64,000 nt of DNA from Melampsora larici-populina 98AG31 (taxonomy: Eukaryota; Basidiomycota; Pucciniomycetes; Pucciniales; Melampsoraceae), in assembly GCF_000204055.1 (NCBI RefSeq), contig NW_006768794.1, forward strand, positions 1 to 64,000, in the 5' to 3' direction. This document shows positions 1-13,042 of the stretch, piece by piece. The translations under genes and the position numbers were made by a program. The notes beneath the pieces were generated by a model that saw only the letters and a program-made list of their open reading frames with translations, ran no database searches and was not told the origin of the DNA. Positions within the stretch are counted from its first letter, which is position 1, and every line of letters starts with the position of its first letter.

Positions 1-1737
1 GAAAAGAACCTCGAAGGCTAAGTACGGATCAGCCCATGTTCTTGCCCTGGAACTGGTGACTCGAAAATAATTTTTGCTATTGTCTGGATCATAGCAGATG
101 GAATTATCACCTTTTCGGTAATAGGTCAAGATTTTTTCTACAAGTGAAGAATGCTTGTTTGCTGAACCAGGGACTGGGAGTTCAATTTTGTCTCTAGATT
201 GATTTGCTGATTTGTTTATCTTTCGTATCTTGTAGGCTCTCATAGAAGCTTCTTGAGATTCGATCTCCTGTCGGGCTTGTTGTATACGTGAAGGGTCTGC
301 CATCTTCAAGAGAAGATTGACAAAGTGAGTTGGTCCAAGATCTTGAATAATCTGAATAAAAGTACTCCATTCATCTTCCTCATCAATATTGTAAAAAGGT
401 CCGGCTCGTGTTGGTGTTTGTTCAGTCGCAATCCAGGACAGTTCTTTGGGTGGGTCGGGATCGGTTAGGTAGAGTGACAGATCCTGGACGTATCGGTTGA
501 CCTCAATCATTCCCCGAGTTTTGAACTCTTCTGGACTGGTGTTGAAAGGATCGATTAGAAATGAATGGGAATACTTGACACCTTTAGGTGTGCTGGTGAC
601 CTTCTTATACGTCAGTTTGTTTTGAACATGCTTTGATGTTGAAGGCGCCCTCTTCTCTTTTTGTTCTCTTTCCTGCCAGATCTCATACCCAACCCAAATA
701 CGAACTTCTCTTATTATCGACTCTTCAAGTTCTTCAAGTTCTTCGCTCGTAACAGGCTCGGCCATCGATTTGTAGTTTGCCTTGACCCTGAGATTTCGGC
801 GTGGCTCAAGATCGTCTGGCGGAGTGGATGAACCAAGCCCTGGGGCGGGGCTCATGGGCCATTCAGGTTGAAGTGGACTCTGTGCCAAGCGGTGAAAAAG
901 ATGGTTACTTCAAGCCTGACCACTACATAAATATGAGGTCCAGAAGACTTACCTTCGGCCCTTCAGATACTTTGCGTTTCTGACGCTTACCCGATCCACT
1001 TTGTTCGGGAGATTTACGTTTTGCTGTCTTATCTTTTTTCTTCTTTTCTTTTTTCGATTTCTTTTCTCCTTTCGATTTCTTTTCTTTTTTGAAACTTGAA
1101 GATTCAGATTGGTCTTGGTGATCATGACGTATCTCGCTATGTTTGAAATCTGGTAAAGTCGGCTTGAAATCGAAATCTGGTAAAGCTGGATTGAACTCGA
1201 AATGTGCTTGACGAGCTGGAATTGCCCGCATTCTACGTTGAGGTGCTTGAGATTCTTGTGATGGTCTCACTGAATGGGATCCTTGAGCAGGTATGCCAAA
1301 GTCTTGATGTATCAATGTTGATCCGCTGCTTAAATACATGTCAGATTCATCAAAAAACAATGGTCAACGGATATCAAAAGTGATTACAACACTCACCTCT
1401 GAGAACCACCGATGACTGGTTTGGCTTCGAGAGCAGGGTTGGCATGCTCAGCAGTGAAACTTTCAACAAAGTAATCATTGGTAAGTTTTTAGATGCTGTC
1501 ACTAGAGTATGGACAATAGAACACTGACCTGTTGTCAACCTCCTTGGGGATGTCAGGCCACATAGAATGGACGTTTAGAAAAGCGGATTGTGATAGATAC
1601 GGTTTTTGAGAAGATTCGATAATGACATCGGAGTCGTATTCGTCTTCGACTTCGGATTCAAAGTCGGTAGAAGCAGCTTCTTCAGCAAACTCGTCAGAAG
1701 ATACAGTATTTTCTTCGTGTTTGCCCTCGTTGGACAT
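1..1737 (-). CDS. Partial Lys-rich hypothetical protein (5' part, continues beyond the window edge)
   Basis: I do not recognise this gene. Four exons join in phase: 1737-1529, 1459-1397, 1325-953 and 879-1 (introns with GTCAGT, GTGAGT and GTAAGT donors). They give 508 codons with no stop before the window edge, so the C-terminus is missing. The start is the first ATG, at 1737. The N-terminus is very acidic and Ser-rich (DEYDSDVI). Residues around 150-200 form a Lys/Glu-Lys tract (KKEKKKKDK) typical of a nuclear or nucleolar localisation region. The last exon is a less biased, probably folded region rich in charged helices, containing RRNLRVKANYKSM. An acceptor at 1329/1328 would add one residue to exon 3. 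Nuclear location is inferred from composition only. Confidence 0.65.
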
Positions 1738-2678
1738 TTTGGCGGGGTGATTGTGAGGTTAAAGCTGGTCAAAGGTGGGAACAGCAAACAATAGGACTAC
1801 ATACGTAGTTCACGTCATTGAAGATCTCACGTAGGTGACAGGCCTCCCAGCAAATGTGCCTGAAAGTTACACAACCTTACACAAATGAATCGAATTTTTT
1901 TTACAGATTGTGTATTATAAAAAAAATATTTTTTTTGACGAAAATACCATCAGATGCTCATGGATGATTTGTCAAAAAAAAATCAGTGCTTTAAAGTGAT
2001 TCTCAAGCATTTTTCAAATTTACAAAAGCAAAAAACGAAAATACAAAAAGTAAGAAAACAAAATCAACCGTCCAAGGTTTAAAGGACCGGCTGTAAGCAT
2101 CTACCTACAAACTTGCTTCATTTCCTTTCAAGACCAATTTGAATTTCGAATGAAATTTTCTTAAAGTGAAAGTGTGCATCTAACTGCTTGATTGATATCA
2201 TCATCATCCTTTTTCCTTTAATTTAGGAGATCAAAAGTGAATATATCCAAAGATACCCAAGCAAAGATATTTTGTAAATTGATTTCATATCTCTGTAAGT
2301 CAAATCCCCAATGATTATACTTTAATAAGGATATTCTTTAATTTTCTTGAACAAACCAATTCGAAGTTTTTAATTGAAATGTGTGCGTATGTCCATTCTC
2401 TTAAATATCTTTTAGTCTGGTCCTTTGATCTTTACAGAATTAGTTTATGGAATCTCTGTTTGTTTGATTGATTGATTGATAGGATGAGAAATTCATGTCG
2501 AGATTCGAATCGCTTTGTAAATGAATCCTTCTCGTCTCATCGAGTCAATGATTCCAGATAAAGATTGAACAATTTCTAATTTCTTTCCTTTCCTTTTCTT
2601 TATTTATCATTCAAAACCATTTTCTTCAACATAAGATCAGTTTAAAAATACATTATCTATTTATTTAATCAATTCAAG
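1738..2678. promoter_or_regulatory. Divergent intergenic region between the Lys-rich gene and the Sec7 gene
   Basis: AT-rich DNA with poly-A/T runs (around 1895-1990) and no convincing ORF. The genes on either side diverge, so both promoters should lie here. From about 2380 to the ATG at 2679 it is pyrimidine-rich on the plus strand (TTTCCTTTCCTTTTC), as in fungal 5' leaders. I see no clear TATA box. Confidence 0.4.
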
Positions 2679-5600
2679 ATGAATGACTTTAAAAGTAAAA
2701 TCCATCAAACTTTAAATTCAAAACCAGATCAAATCAATTCGAATTCTAACCGTTCGAATTTAAATTTAAAAACTTCTCAAAAACCACCTCCGATTGTAGT
2801 ACCCAAGATGTTTTCAATCTCAAGTGCTAAATTCAATTTGAAACCCACTAATTTTATTAAAAAACAATTAACTGCTCCTACTACACCTATCCCATCACCT
2901 TCTTCATTATCACCTTCAAGATTAATCTCTTCTAAGCAACGTTCAAGCTCTCAATCTACTCTATCTCCTAAAGAGAAACCCATAGAATCTAATGATCAAT
3001 CTTCAATAAAAGTAAGTCTCATCTTCTGATGATCAGATCAATGATATTCTATATACTTACGTTGAAATCTAATTCTTACGCAGTCTGAAAATCAAGCTAT
3101 CGAAAGTTCAAAACCTGAAACCGAATGTAAAAGTAATCCTATCGATCTATCAAGATCTTCATCAAACCCTTCACCTCAACATCATTCTATCATGTCTAAA
3201 ATTTCAAACTCTCCTGATCTTCTTGAAAAAGGTCAAGAAACAGAAAAAGTGAAAGAAGAGCAAGTTCAAGATCAAGAAGTCGAAGAATTAGAAGAAGAGA
3301 CCGATCGAGTTCGAGATCAAGAAGCAGAACAAGAGAACGATCAAGGTCGAGATGAAGAAACAGAAGAAGTAGTAGATGCAGAGCAAGACCGAGATCGAGA
3401 GCAAGAGGCAGAAGAAGCAGAAGAAGCAGAAGATCGAGTTCAAGACTGGCAAACCCAATTTCAACAAGATCCTACTGCTTTGACTAAAGAATCTATTTCA
3501 TCCACTTCAGAACATCGTACCTTACTCGAACGTGCTAATTCAGCTGCTGCTCGATTAGATTCACTTGCTAGACTTAATGGTGTGAAGACTCCAACTTCAA
3601 ATGAAGGTCATCCAGATGATCAAGATTCGGATGATGAATTACCTCCATTCCTAAGATATTTAGAAGAAATCCAAAAGAAACAATCACAGGATCCAGCTCC
3701 AAATCCACTTAGTTTACATCAAACCCTTCATCCTGCATCGGCTTATCCACTCTTACCTCCTACTGGTCTCGGTTTCGCTGTAGGACCCAATGGGAGAGGG
3801 GTACCTAGGCTATCTGCTTTACAACGTAAAGCGTTAGAGAAGATGGAAAAAATGGAGAAGAAAAATGGTGTGGATCCTCAGACTGTCATTGGAAAACCAA
3901 TTCCTTTAGGAGGTGCAACCCTACTTAGTCGAAGTCATACTACCACTGGTACTGAAAGAACTCGCAGGTTGGACATTTCTGCTCTCCAAGCTCGGAACAA
4001 AGGCTTGCAAAGGTCTCAAACACCAAATGATCTACCTCAAGACTTATCAAGTTTCCCTACAGCTTCGACTGAACGCGAGCAAGCAAGAAGTAATCTGATC
4101 AGAAAACTCTCTAGTCGAAGCGGCGCTGGTCCAGGTCGTCAAACTAAATTAAAAGCAATTCCTTCCGAGCTTACAAACCCCCTCATCACTCCTGCTATAC
4201 CGATTCAAGATCATGATTCATCTCATCTTCCTTACGAGAATTCAAAACCTCGACCTCGAAGTGGGAGCACCAATGAACCTGCCATCTTGGCTAGTAAAGA
4301 ACACCTAAGCAGCAAGGAACCGAATGATCTTGATCTTGATCTATCAATTCAGTTGCATGATCATCAACAGAACACATTTGAACCTGACTACACGAAACCC
4401 GATTCGGCTGGTTTCATGATCTCTAGTCACCATCCAACCACAGAATCTCAATCTGCAACGTCCGTTGAAAAGGTCAATGAGACTAATTCCATTGATGAAC
4501 AAGTCAAACTCATCGAATCTGCTGAGCATACAACTTCACTTCGAAAATCGGCTCGCAGCAGTTCGATTCACACCACGACTACCAATCGTGCATCTTCATC
4601 CGAGTTATCAACCTTTACGCTTAATTCCGAATTCAGATCTTATCGACACTCGCTTGAGAGAGATCGAGACAGCGTTTTAGACCGGATGGGACTCATAGAT
4701 AACACGCTTGACAATGAGATCAATGGTCATCTTGTATCAGACTCTGCTGAACAAGTACCTTATGAGGCTATACCTGAAGTGCCATATCTAGGTAGTAGTT
4801 TGACAAATGATATCAATACTGACGATCATCAACAAATCGAAGGAAACACAAGGAATGCCAATAGAGAAGGAAAACGTGTGGTTGCGTCCTTACCTCCATT
4901 TAACAGCATGTTGAATTACGACGAGGATCAGCTGTGCTCTGTTTCTACTCCGTCAACCTTGTGTCCTCCTCAGAATTCATCGATCTGTGCGGAGCCCATC
5001 GTCACATCAAACTTTGAACATGGTCCCACCAACTCGAGCAAGCCATATGTGAACCGCATGGACAGGTCGATGCCTACCTCTGCAACTTCGACCATTTGTC
5101 CTCCTAGATTAATCGTTCGTCAGACTACTACGACTACTATTAGTAGTGGTGTAGGAGATGAAGAGACATTCTCTCATAATTCTCCTCTTCGTTCTATTAT
5201 TGATGGGATTGTGAGTCCGACTCATGACCAACAGTTTGTGACAGTGAAAGGTTCAGGTAGCTATTTCGATGATATCGTCTTCAGTCCTGCTCCTGATCTT
5301 CCTGAGACGCTTCTTAAATATGACGAAAACTGTTTGGCGGATTATAAGTTTCCTTCATCGGGAGCGATCCGTCGAACAAGTTTGAGAACCTTGAAAGAGA
5401 ATGGTGAAGGTGGTGAGGAAGATGAGAGAGCGATGTCGGTTGATGAACCCACGGTAAGTTTGGAATCCAAAACAAAACTCATCTTGATCTTTTTAAATGA
5501 ATTCATTTGGTCCTGGTCCGAACTCATTCAACTGCCGAGCTTCACGCTTGGTGGATTTGGGTCATGTCTTGCCATCTCTCTATGACCGTTTCTACGTCGA

Positions 5601-8600
5601 TTGTTACCATCTGCCTCGGTGATGTGTTTGAATTCATGCGGATCAACTCACATGAACGCGAGGTCCTCTTTTCAAATTTGGCTCACTCGAACTGACTCTC
5701 TGACTTCCTCGTACTTCTGTTATACAGATGATGATTGAAGAATCATCATGCGATCTCTCCCCTGTGGCTATCACTTCTTCGTCGCCGTGGCGCGAATCTG
5801 ATGATGGCTCCCTCCGTTCGACTCATTCGAATGTTCCTAAGCCTGCCACACAAACCATGACCGATACTAGATATCAAGATCAAGTCAATCGAGCGTTGGA
5901 GGAGATGAGTCGAGGTAGCAGTGCCTCTTCACTTTCAAAGTGAGTGTTTCGTTTCATCATCTCAGTCACTTTCCTGACTTGGTCCCCACACATCTTGATC
6001 GTTTCCACTGACTTGATTTTCATTCATTTTAGTAGAATTTCTAGTTCTGAACGACCATCGAGCCACTCACCTGTTATGTCAATCAAACGAGGTCTCTCAC
6101 CAGCTCAACCTCTTCATCCAGTCGAGAGACCCCGTCCACGTCGACCCAGCAATCCACCACCGATTGCACAGCCCCATCACACGCTGTGTCGGTCGCCACC
6201 ACCACCCACACCTCCTGTAAAATCTCACATGCATTCACTTGGTCCATCCCAATTCCCTCCAGCTCCTAACTTGGCGAAATCTCACATGCCCTCGGCATCG
6301 CCGCAGGACCTCGCCCGGTACAATGATTCAAAATTGGCTCCATTCCCAGCTCTTTTATCCTCTTCATCATACGTCACCTCACCTCCACTTGGTCCTTCTC
6401 AAATGACCACTTCAAACAACTCGAGCCCTAATGTTGGTAGCATATCATCCACTACTACCCCCACTTCCGCCTCTTCCATGTCACCCGGTTTTTCCGACTC
6501 GTCGCTCAAGTCAATTTCCGGTAGTAGTCAACCTTCTCATCCTACTAAACCTTCTCGTTCACATGGCAACAGTATCCTCTCGACCGCTTCTAGTTTCATC
6601 AGTTCAAGTCTTGGACACCATGGTCGAGCCAGTAGTACATCGAGTTCGATTAGTACCAGTCTGATCGGTCAACCCGTTCTCATCGATTCCTCGAGGCCAA
6701 ACTTTGCTAATTGTACACAGGTAGGACAGGCAGCGCACATGATGAGCCCATCACTGTCACAGACCGGTTCCAACTTTGATACTCTCGATGAAGCAGAAGA
6801 GCGCGTGGAAGAGATCGATCAACGGGCTTCAGATTCAATTCACAACCGCGACTCTGATTTGGGTCCACCTTACCGCCAGAACTCGATCTCTGCTGGGATC
6901 AAACGATCATCAGCCAAAGCCGCTTCTACTTCAAGTCCGATTCCTGGGAGCTCATCAGCTCATCCTCTACTACCTCATTCTTCTCTCATGTCTCGATCTT
7001 CAGTGTCACACAGCTCACTGAGCTCTTATGGTTCATCCTCCTCTGACCATCGTCAACAAATCCTTCAAAAACTCGGACCTTTCCTCAACTTCTCCGATCT
7101 TAACAAACCCAACTTATCCCGAAGACCTTCAATGTTGAATCAACCACCTAGGAAGTTACGCTTACATGGACCGGTCCTTCAAGTTGTCAATTCTACTTCT
7201 GTCAAAGATCGATACCTGTTTTTGTTCAATGATATTCTAGTTATCACCAAACCGATCATTGAGTTTGAACCTAATCTATCACCCGAAGGAGAACGAATTC
7301 CCAAGTTACCGATCACCCTCAATCAATCCTTTTTAACTAAGAGTGTAGTGGAGCTTTCAAAGTTGGAGTGTGTCAGACCTAGAATTGATACCAAAGCTAT
7401 CAATGGGAATGTTGAATTGAAGGAACCCGCGAGTTTGACACATGATATGAAACCGTCCTCTAGTAAAAGCAATGCACTCCTCATTCAACAATTCATTGGT
7501 CAATTCGCCATCGATCCTGAACAAACTATTTTTGACGCGATTCAAAGAGGTGTGATTAAAGAAGATGCAGTCTCGGTTTCAAAAGTATTGTTTATGACTA
7601 CCGAGTTGGATAAGAAACAAATCGGATCATACCTTTCACGTATAGAGAATGTGAAGGTTTTGAAAAGTTTTATAGATCGGTTCAAGTTTCACCATTGTCG
7701 GATTGATGATGCATTAAGAGTGTTCATGCTCTCCATTCGATTACCCAACGATCTTCAAGCAGTTGAAGTTCTCTTGGCTACATTTGCTTCACAGTGGTCA
7801 GCTGTGAACCAAGCGATTGGAATCTCACAACCTTTGGCACTTCGACTGATCAAAGCACTTTTCGGATTAAATGATGCATTACACACTAGTTTACATGATT
7901 CGACTAAATATGTTACTAATGCATTCTCACTACCACATGGTGCAGCTCATAGTCCTCAACATTTTATTGAATTCTTTAAAGCCGAAAATCAAATGAATCA
8001 ATCATATAATTCTAGAAGATCAATGGAATCATCAGAAGAAGAATTCGAACCTGAAAAGATGATTAGTGATGAGAAATTAGAGATCTTATTGAATAAAGTA
8101 TATGTTTCAGTCGCAAGAGATAAGATTGTACAAGCCAAAGCCACTGAAGATGAAACTGAAGCTATCCTCGTGACGAATTCGATTGCCGAAAGTGATCCAG
8201 AAGGAGGAGGAGCCATGAATACGTTTCCGAATCGATTAACCTATATGATTGGATCTGATCAAATCACATTTACAATACCTGAAATCGATTCACATTTTGG
8301 GATCAAGTTGTTTAGTACCGGATTGAAATTTGAACCACCATTCTTGACGTTTTCGAGATCTAGATCTGCATCTTTTAAGATTATTGGTAGATCACTTGGG
8401 ATTTGTCATATTACGTTTATCAAGATCGGGTCTAGAGCATCTAAATATGTTGGATTACCTTATTCTAAACCGATCTTAGTGGAAAGAGCGTTCATGAAAG
8501 ATACATTACAGATTTCATTTATGAATCATTTGAAAACCAAACGAAAATATTTGTTTAGTTTTGAAAGTTTGGAATCAAGAGAATCATTTTTAGAAGTCAT

Positions 8601-9395
8601 GGAATTTTCACAACATCAATTAAAAGAACAAACTGAAAAGTTGGAAAGAGAAAGGAGAGTAGTGAAGAAAGAAGAAGAGGTAGCTGAATTGGCTGCATTA
8701 CAAGTCTTGAGAGATACATTGATACCTAATGAAGATTTCATGCCATTGACAGTTAACCCTCATACTCATACTACCATCAGTTTAAAAAGTTCAAAACCAC
8801 ATTCAAAAGCTACGAATCCTAATCAATCACAATCTCAATCTCAACCCCAAGAAGATAAATCAAAAAACTTGGTACAAGAAATCAAGAAACCAAGTCGGAT
8901 TCGATCGAATTCGTTATCCGAAACGTATATCTATCAAAGCGGATCACAAGAAAAAGATTTACAATCGATAATTGTGAACAAACGAATGATTGCACAACAA
9001 TTACATATCAAGAAGAAACAACAAAAGCTCCTACAGATCCATTTAAGATCGAATATTGAAGGAGGTAAATTAGGTTTGAATCCATATTCGATTTCTTTGG
9101 CTAATCATCATAAATCATTCAATCATTTGAATGGTGCAAGTCATCAGATCAATAAGACTTTGGAGGAAAAAGATGAAGTCGAAGTTTATTTTGAAAAGTT
9201 TTGGATGAAGGGTGATGAACTGATTCATCAATGTCAACAGAATAGGTTAGTGATTTTGATTGTTTTTTGTTTTGGAAATCGATGGATGATTGATTTTTTG
9301 ATCCTTTTGGCGGTACGGTTTTTTTTAGTTTGATTCCATTGGTTTTAAGGTTTTTAAGTCAAGGTGTGATTATTGAAAAGAAGTCAACCAATTAA
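2679..9395 (+). CDS. Sec7-domain ARF guanine-nucleotide exchange factor with PH-like domains
   Basis: Five exons join in perfect phase: 2679-3011, 3084-5453, 5728-5939, 6033-9245, 9329-9395; product 2064 aa. Residues 1-1340 are low-complexity (Ser/Pro/Gln, with an acidic Glu/Gln stretch at the start of exon 2). A PH-like segment begins near residue 1344 (KDRYLFLFNDILVITKP). The Sec7 domain spans about 1459-1618 (FIGQFAIDPEQTIFDAIQRG; DDALRVFMLSIRLP). A second PH-like domain spans about 1708-1838 and is followed by a Glu/Lys coiled coil. This order resembles fungal Syt1/IQSEC-type ARF-GEFs, which load GTP on ARF GTPases at membranes of the secretory or endocytic path. The catalytic FRLPGEAQ motif reads IRLPNDLQ here, so the glutamic finger is Asp (residue 1545). 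Family assignment is firm; exchange activity is not. Confidence 0.85.
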
Positions 9396-10099
9396 TCTAG
9401 ATATCTATATATATTAAAATTGATACTTTTATTGAATCAGGACTGATTTAAATTAATTTCATTCATCATGAGAGAATCCATACATAATGATAAAGATCTG
9501 AATATATAGATAGATAGATATACAATTTATTTTGCATAAATGGTTTAATTGAATTATGTGAATGAAGAATGGACTTTTATATTTGAAAACTTTTTTTTTT
9601 AACTTGTTTAACTTTTTTAACTTGAATATCTTTTTTTTTTCTGCTCACTTTTTTTTCCATACTGATCGTGTTGAACAATGTTTTTTTTTTTTTGCTTTCC
9701 TTTTCTTTTGGGGTGTGTTTCTTCTTACATAAACTTTGTGAAAAATTAAATGGTTATGAAGTCTTTTTGTTCTGTTGGTATACGAAAGTTTAATTACTAA
9801 AGATAATTCTATAAATATGAGAAATGAGAAATGAAAAAAAAAAAGTTAATGATGATGTAAATATTAAATTGTATAACTTTTTTTGATTTGTTTGATTAAT
9901 GATTTTTTCTTTGGTATGAAAACGAAATTGAAAACATCAAAAAAAAAGTAATCATAAAAAGTATCATTTAAAAATTGTACTTTTTAAAAAGAGAATTAAA
10001 ATGAATTATTTTCCTTAAGAAAGGGAATTAAAATGAATTATTTTCATACACTCTTTGAAACCTTCAAAGGATTTGATAATTTTCTCTTCAAAAAGTCAT
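9396..10099. other. AT-rich 3' region between genes
   Basis: Follows the stop of the Sec7 gene. Very AT-rich, with GATA-type microsatellite (about 9501-9520) and several poly-T runs (9590-9690). A near-duplicate about 20 bp long (AGAATTAAAATGAATTATTT-like) occurs at about 9990 and 10023. No gene seen; probably 3' UTR and terminators. Confidence 0.4.
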
Positions 10100-10376
10100 T
10101 CAAGTATGATGAACTGAGGGAGGCTCAGATGTGTTGGATGACTTCTTGTTTTCTTTACGATTGTCTTTGACAGCTTTCAGAGTCATCAAGAATCTGTATT
10201 GTTAACAAGACTATTGATCTGATGGTACAAAAATGAGAAAATCAAATTGAATTCTTTCAAAGAAATAAAGTTTTGTCTCAACTCTTGGCTCTTGGGTGAA
10301 GTTTTAAATTTCAATCAAGTAGAGGTATACAGAACCTTTTGACTTTCTCCTTCACGCTAAATGCATGATCATTCAT
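10100..10376 (-). CDS. Possible small basic protein of 44 residues
   Basis: Two exons, 10376-10336 and 10193-10100, join in phase 2 through a 142-nt intron (GTTCTG donor, ATACAG acceptor) to give 44 residues and a TGA. The peptide is strongly basic (KEKVKR, KAVKDNRKENKK) with a polar tail. I do not recognise it. The upstream DNA is T-rich on the minus strand, so the ATG at 10376 could be the true start, or this could be the last exons of a longer gene. It lies tail-on to the Sec7 gene. The donor is weak and support is only phase plus composition. Confidence 0.3.
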
Positions 10377-10758
10377 ATGCAAAAAGTAAGCTAGAAAAGA
10401 GAACATGATTGATATGCAAAAGAAAAAAAGTTAAAATTCACCTAACACACTCACACACACAAGCACACGGAAAGTAGTAAAGTCCATTTGACATTGACAC
10501 AGAAGAACAAAAAGAAAAAGAAAAATTAGAAAAAAAAAGAAGTTATACATTGAGTTTGATTGAAAGTTGTGTATTAGGAAAAAAAATGAGCATTATGTCT
10601 TCTTCAGTTATCACTACAAAAAAAAACGATCACCCAGCCCACTTCATTCCTTGGGGCCTACTATTTCTTGAATGGATTACTTGATACGCCGCATGTATTG
10701 CTGCTTGAAATATCACGGTAGTGATCAAATGACTGTATCATGTTGGTCACTGGATATC
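10377..10758. other. Intergenic, no gene seen
   Basis: AT-rich with a CA-rich stretch (CACACTCACACACACAAGCA near 10448) and A-runs. It probably holds the 3' end of the cell-cycle repressor gene and the upstream region of the small ORF. Confidence 0.35.
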
Positions 10759-13042
10759 TCACCAGGCTTGTGCTTCACGGCGTGTTGAGGTTGACATGCC
10801 ACGTCCCAAAAGAGTCTTTGTGTGTGATGGGATGCTAGATGTCCGTGATTCAACTGTATTCACTACCACTCGTTCGGGGGAAGTCGAAGCGAGTTGTAAC
10901 AAGTCTTCAAATGAAGGTTCGTAGCATGGTTTCACACTGCCAGAGTTCAAATCCGGTGCATGACTTAAGCCGAGCCATTCAGGCTTCAAAGCATTACTCG
11001 ATATCGAATTTGCAGAGCGTGAAGAATGTTGTGATGAGGTTGAAAGAGGAGGAGCTACTGTGGCGTCGTTGGTGTCTTTCGCCACAGGACTCGGACTACG
11101 ATTCCTGTTCATATCAAATAACCGACGAGAAGTAGCCGCTTCGTCCGGGATGGTTTGCGCAGAAGGGGTAGATGTTTCAGGAGCCGGCCTGCGTGTAGGA
11201 CTAGGTGAACCAGCGGCGAGGAAAAGCATCAGCTCAGCTGCATTTGCTTGAGCCTCTTCTTCTTCAAGTTCTGAAAGAGACTTGGTGGGGTGATGCGATC
11301 TGTTAGGCACGGGAGATCCTTCTGGAGTAATTGATCGTTGGCTGGTGGTCATGTCAGAGTAAGTACCACTGGTCGATCGGAGTCCGGGTGGACAGGATCG
11401 AGGCCATCCTAGAGGAGAAGCTGAATACAGTGAGGATGAGGACGGAGCGCGTGAGAGAGATCTCAAGACGTTGGCAGCGTTGAGATACTCTTGAGATCCA
11501 GTGGGTGTGACGGGTAGTCCATCTGGTGTCTGGTAAACATCCTCAGGTAATGAACGTTTGAGGGACGGTTGACTGGCAGGTGGATCACGGTAGATGTGTC
11601 GGAGCACAGGATCGGTCAACGGAAGTGAAGCATGGCTAAATTCCCGAAAAGTTGGGGGTGTCACAGAAGGAAGACGTCGCCAGGCTTGATGGACCACACT
11701 GTGGCTAAAGGGACGGTCTGGGGTAACAAAGGTGGTCGGGGCCGGATTAGTCGACTTTCGAGCGCGTGGGTGAAGCCTGTCCGGAGAGACATTTTGGGCC
11801 AAAGGAGTGTTGTTTGAGCGTTGCTGCTGTTCGGCGATATGCATCATGTAGGGTTCGATGACATCAAAAGTAACATTGTGTAAGCCGCGGGCAGCTTTAA
11901 AACTTGCAAGGCTGAGACGCGTCTGCAAAGCACGCGTAGCCTGTGAGGTAGGAAGGATCGGATCGGATCAGGGGCGAAATGGTAAAGATTCGAGCGTGAT
12001 GATGACGTAAAGAAAACAAATGAGTGAGTCAGTTCAATGTTCGTAACAAGCATCAACATGGTATACAACATCAGGCTGGGTAACCGATTTGCTGAGATGT
12101 GAGAGAAATGCTGTGGAGACAACGGGCGGAGCCGAATGCCAGTAGGGAGTGATCGATATACACATGGATGTGTATCACGCAGCTCCTCATTGGAAACACA
12201 ACCGCCGAGACCCTGAAGAGAGTCAGGTGCAGATGGGGATATTCCTGGGCTGAATCGGAAAGACGGACAGGTGAGGATGAACGATGCACAGCAATCCAAT
12301 CCGCATGAACCCCATCAACTCCATATCGACCGCGGATAGAAAGGAGGCGATGTGGTATGTATGTAGAGAGTTACAGAGAGACAGTATGCAATACAGTTGA
12401 AGAGGGGTACTGTAACAGGTGGTGGTAATACGCACGAGACAAAGCCCAGTCGGTCGGAAGAGTCACGCGGGGCGCGTGTTTGGTCGAGTACACATCAACG
12501 CATGCTGTACCCCCTCACTCTCCGCCACGGTAGTCCCAATGTAGCTTGATCTTTGGACTCCTCACTGACCCACCAGTTAGGGCGTAGTTGCTGTACCCCA
12601 AGGAGAAAGATAGGTGCAGGTAGAGAGACAACCGAAGCAAAGATAGGGATCCTATGAACCGAAGCGCTGTGATACCACTGACAGATCGCTTCACGCGGCA
12701 CACGCGAAGTCAGCGTGACCGAGAGGGTTTACCTCGACATCGTGGCAACCACGCTTCTGTTGCGCGTGATCCACTCATGGCAGAGTGATGAGAGAAAAAG
12801 AAGGAGATAGAGGAGAGAGAAGCAGGAAAGAGGAGACGAAGAATGACGCGATGAAGGGGTGCCAAAAGAGATGAGAGAGAAACAGAGGAAAATGATACGA
12901 ATCCGACACGCTCTAAGGAACATGAAATGAGACTAACCTTTGAAAGTCGCACTCTTTTCAAGACTCTCTCTGACATGAGTTTTCGATCTGCATTGCTGGA
13001 ATCTAGGCTAGAAACATCGATATGAGAATGTTGGAATGCCAT
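10759..13042 (-). CDS. Whi5/Nrm1-like G1/S transcriptional repressor
   Basis: Exon 1 (13042-12938, starts MAFQHSHIDV) joins exon 2 (11940-10759) in phase 0; 428 aa. The join restores the GTB-type motif VRLSK/ATRALQTRLSLASF followed by KAARGLHNVTFD, the hallmark through which fungal Whi5 and Nrm1 bind SBF/MBF. Further signs are a Pro/Ser/Thr-rich middle with many SP/TP sites (LPVTPTG, ITPEGSPVP) expected for CDK control. A short helix AAELMLFLAAGSPSPTRR and a C-terminal FEDLLQLASTSPE also match Nrm1-like proteins. The role would be to hold G1/S transcription off until CDK phosphorylation, or to close the wave afterwards; Whi5 versus Nrm1 cannot be told apart. The 997-nt intron is long for this genome, so an extra small exon cannot be excluded. 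Confidence 0.72.

Noticed and set aside
12495..12703. Open frames within the long intron of the Whi5/Nrm1-like gene
   Set aside because: No domain, no need for an extra exon to keep phase, and the direct join reconstitutes a known motif.
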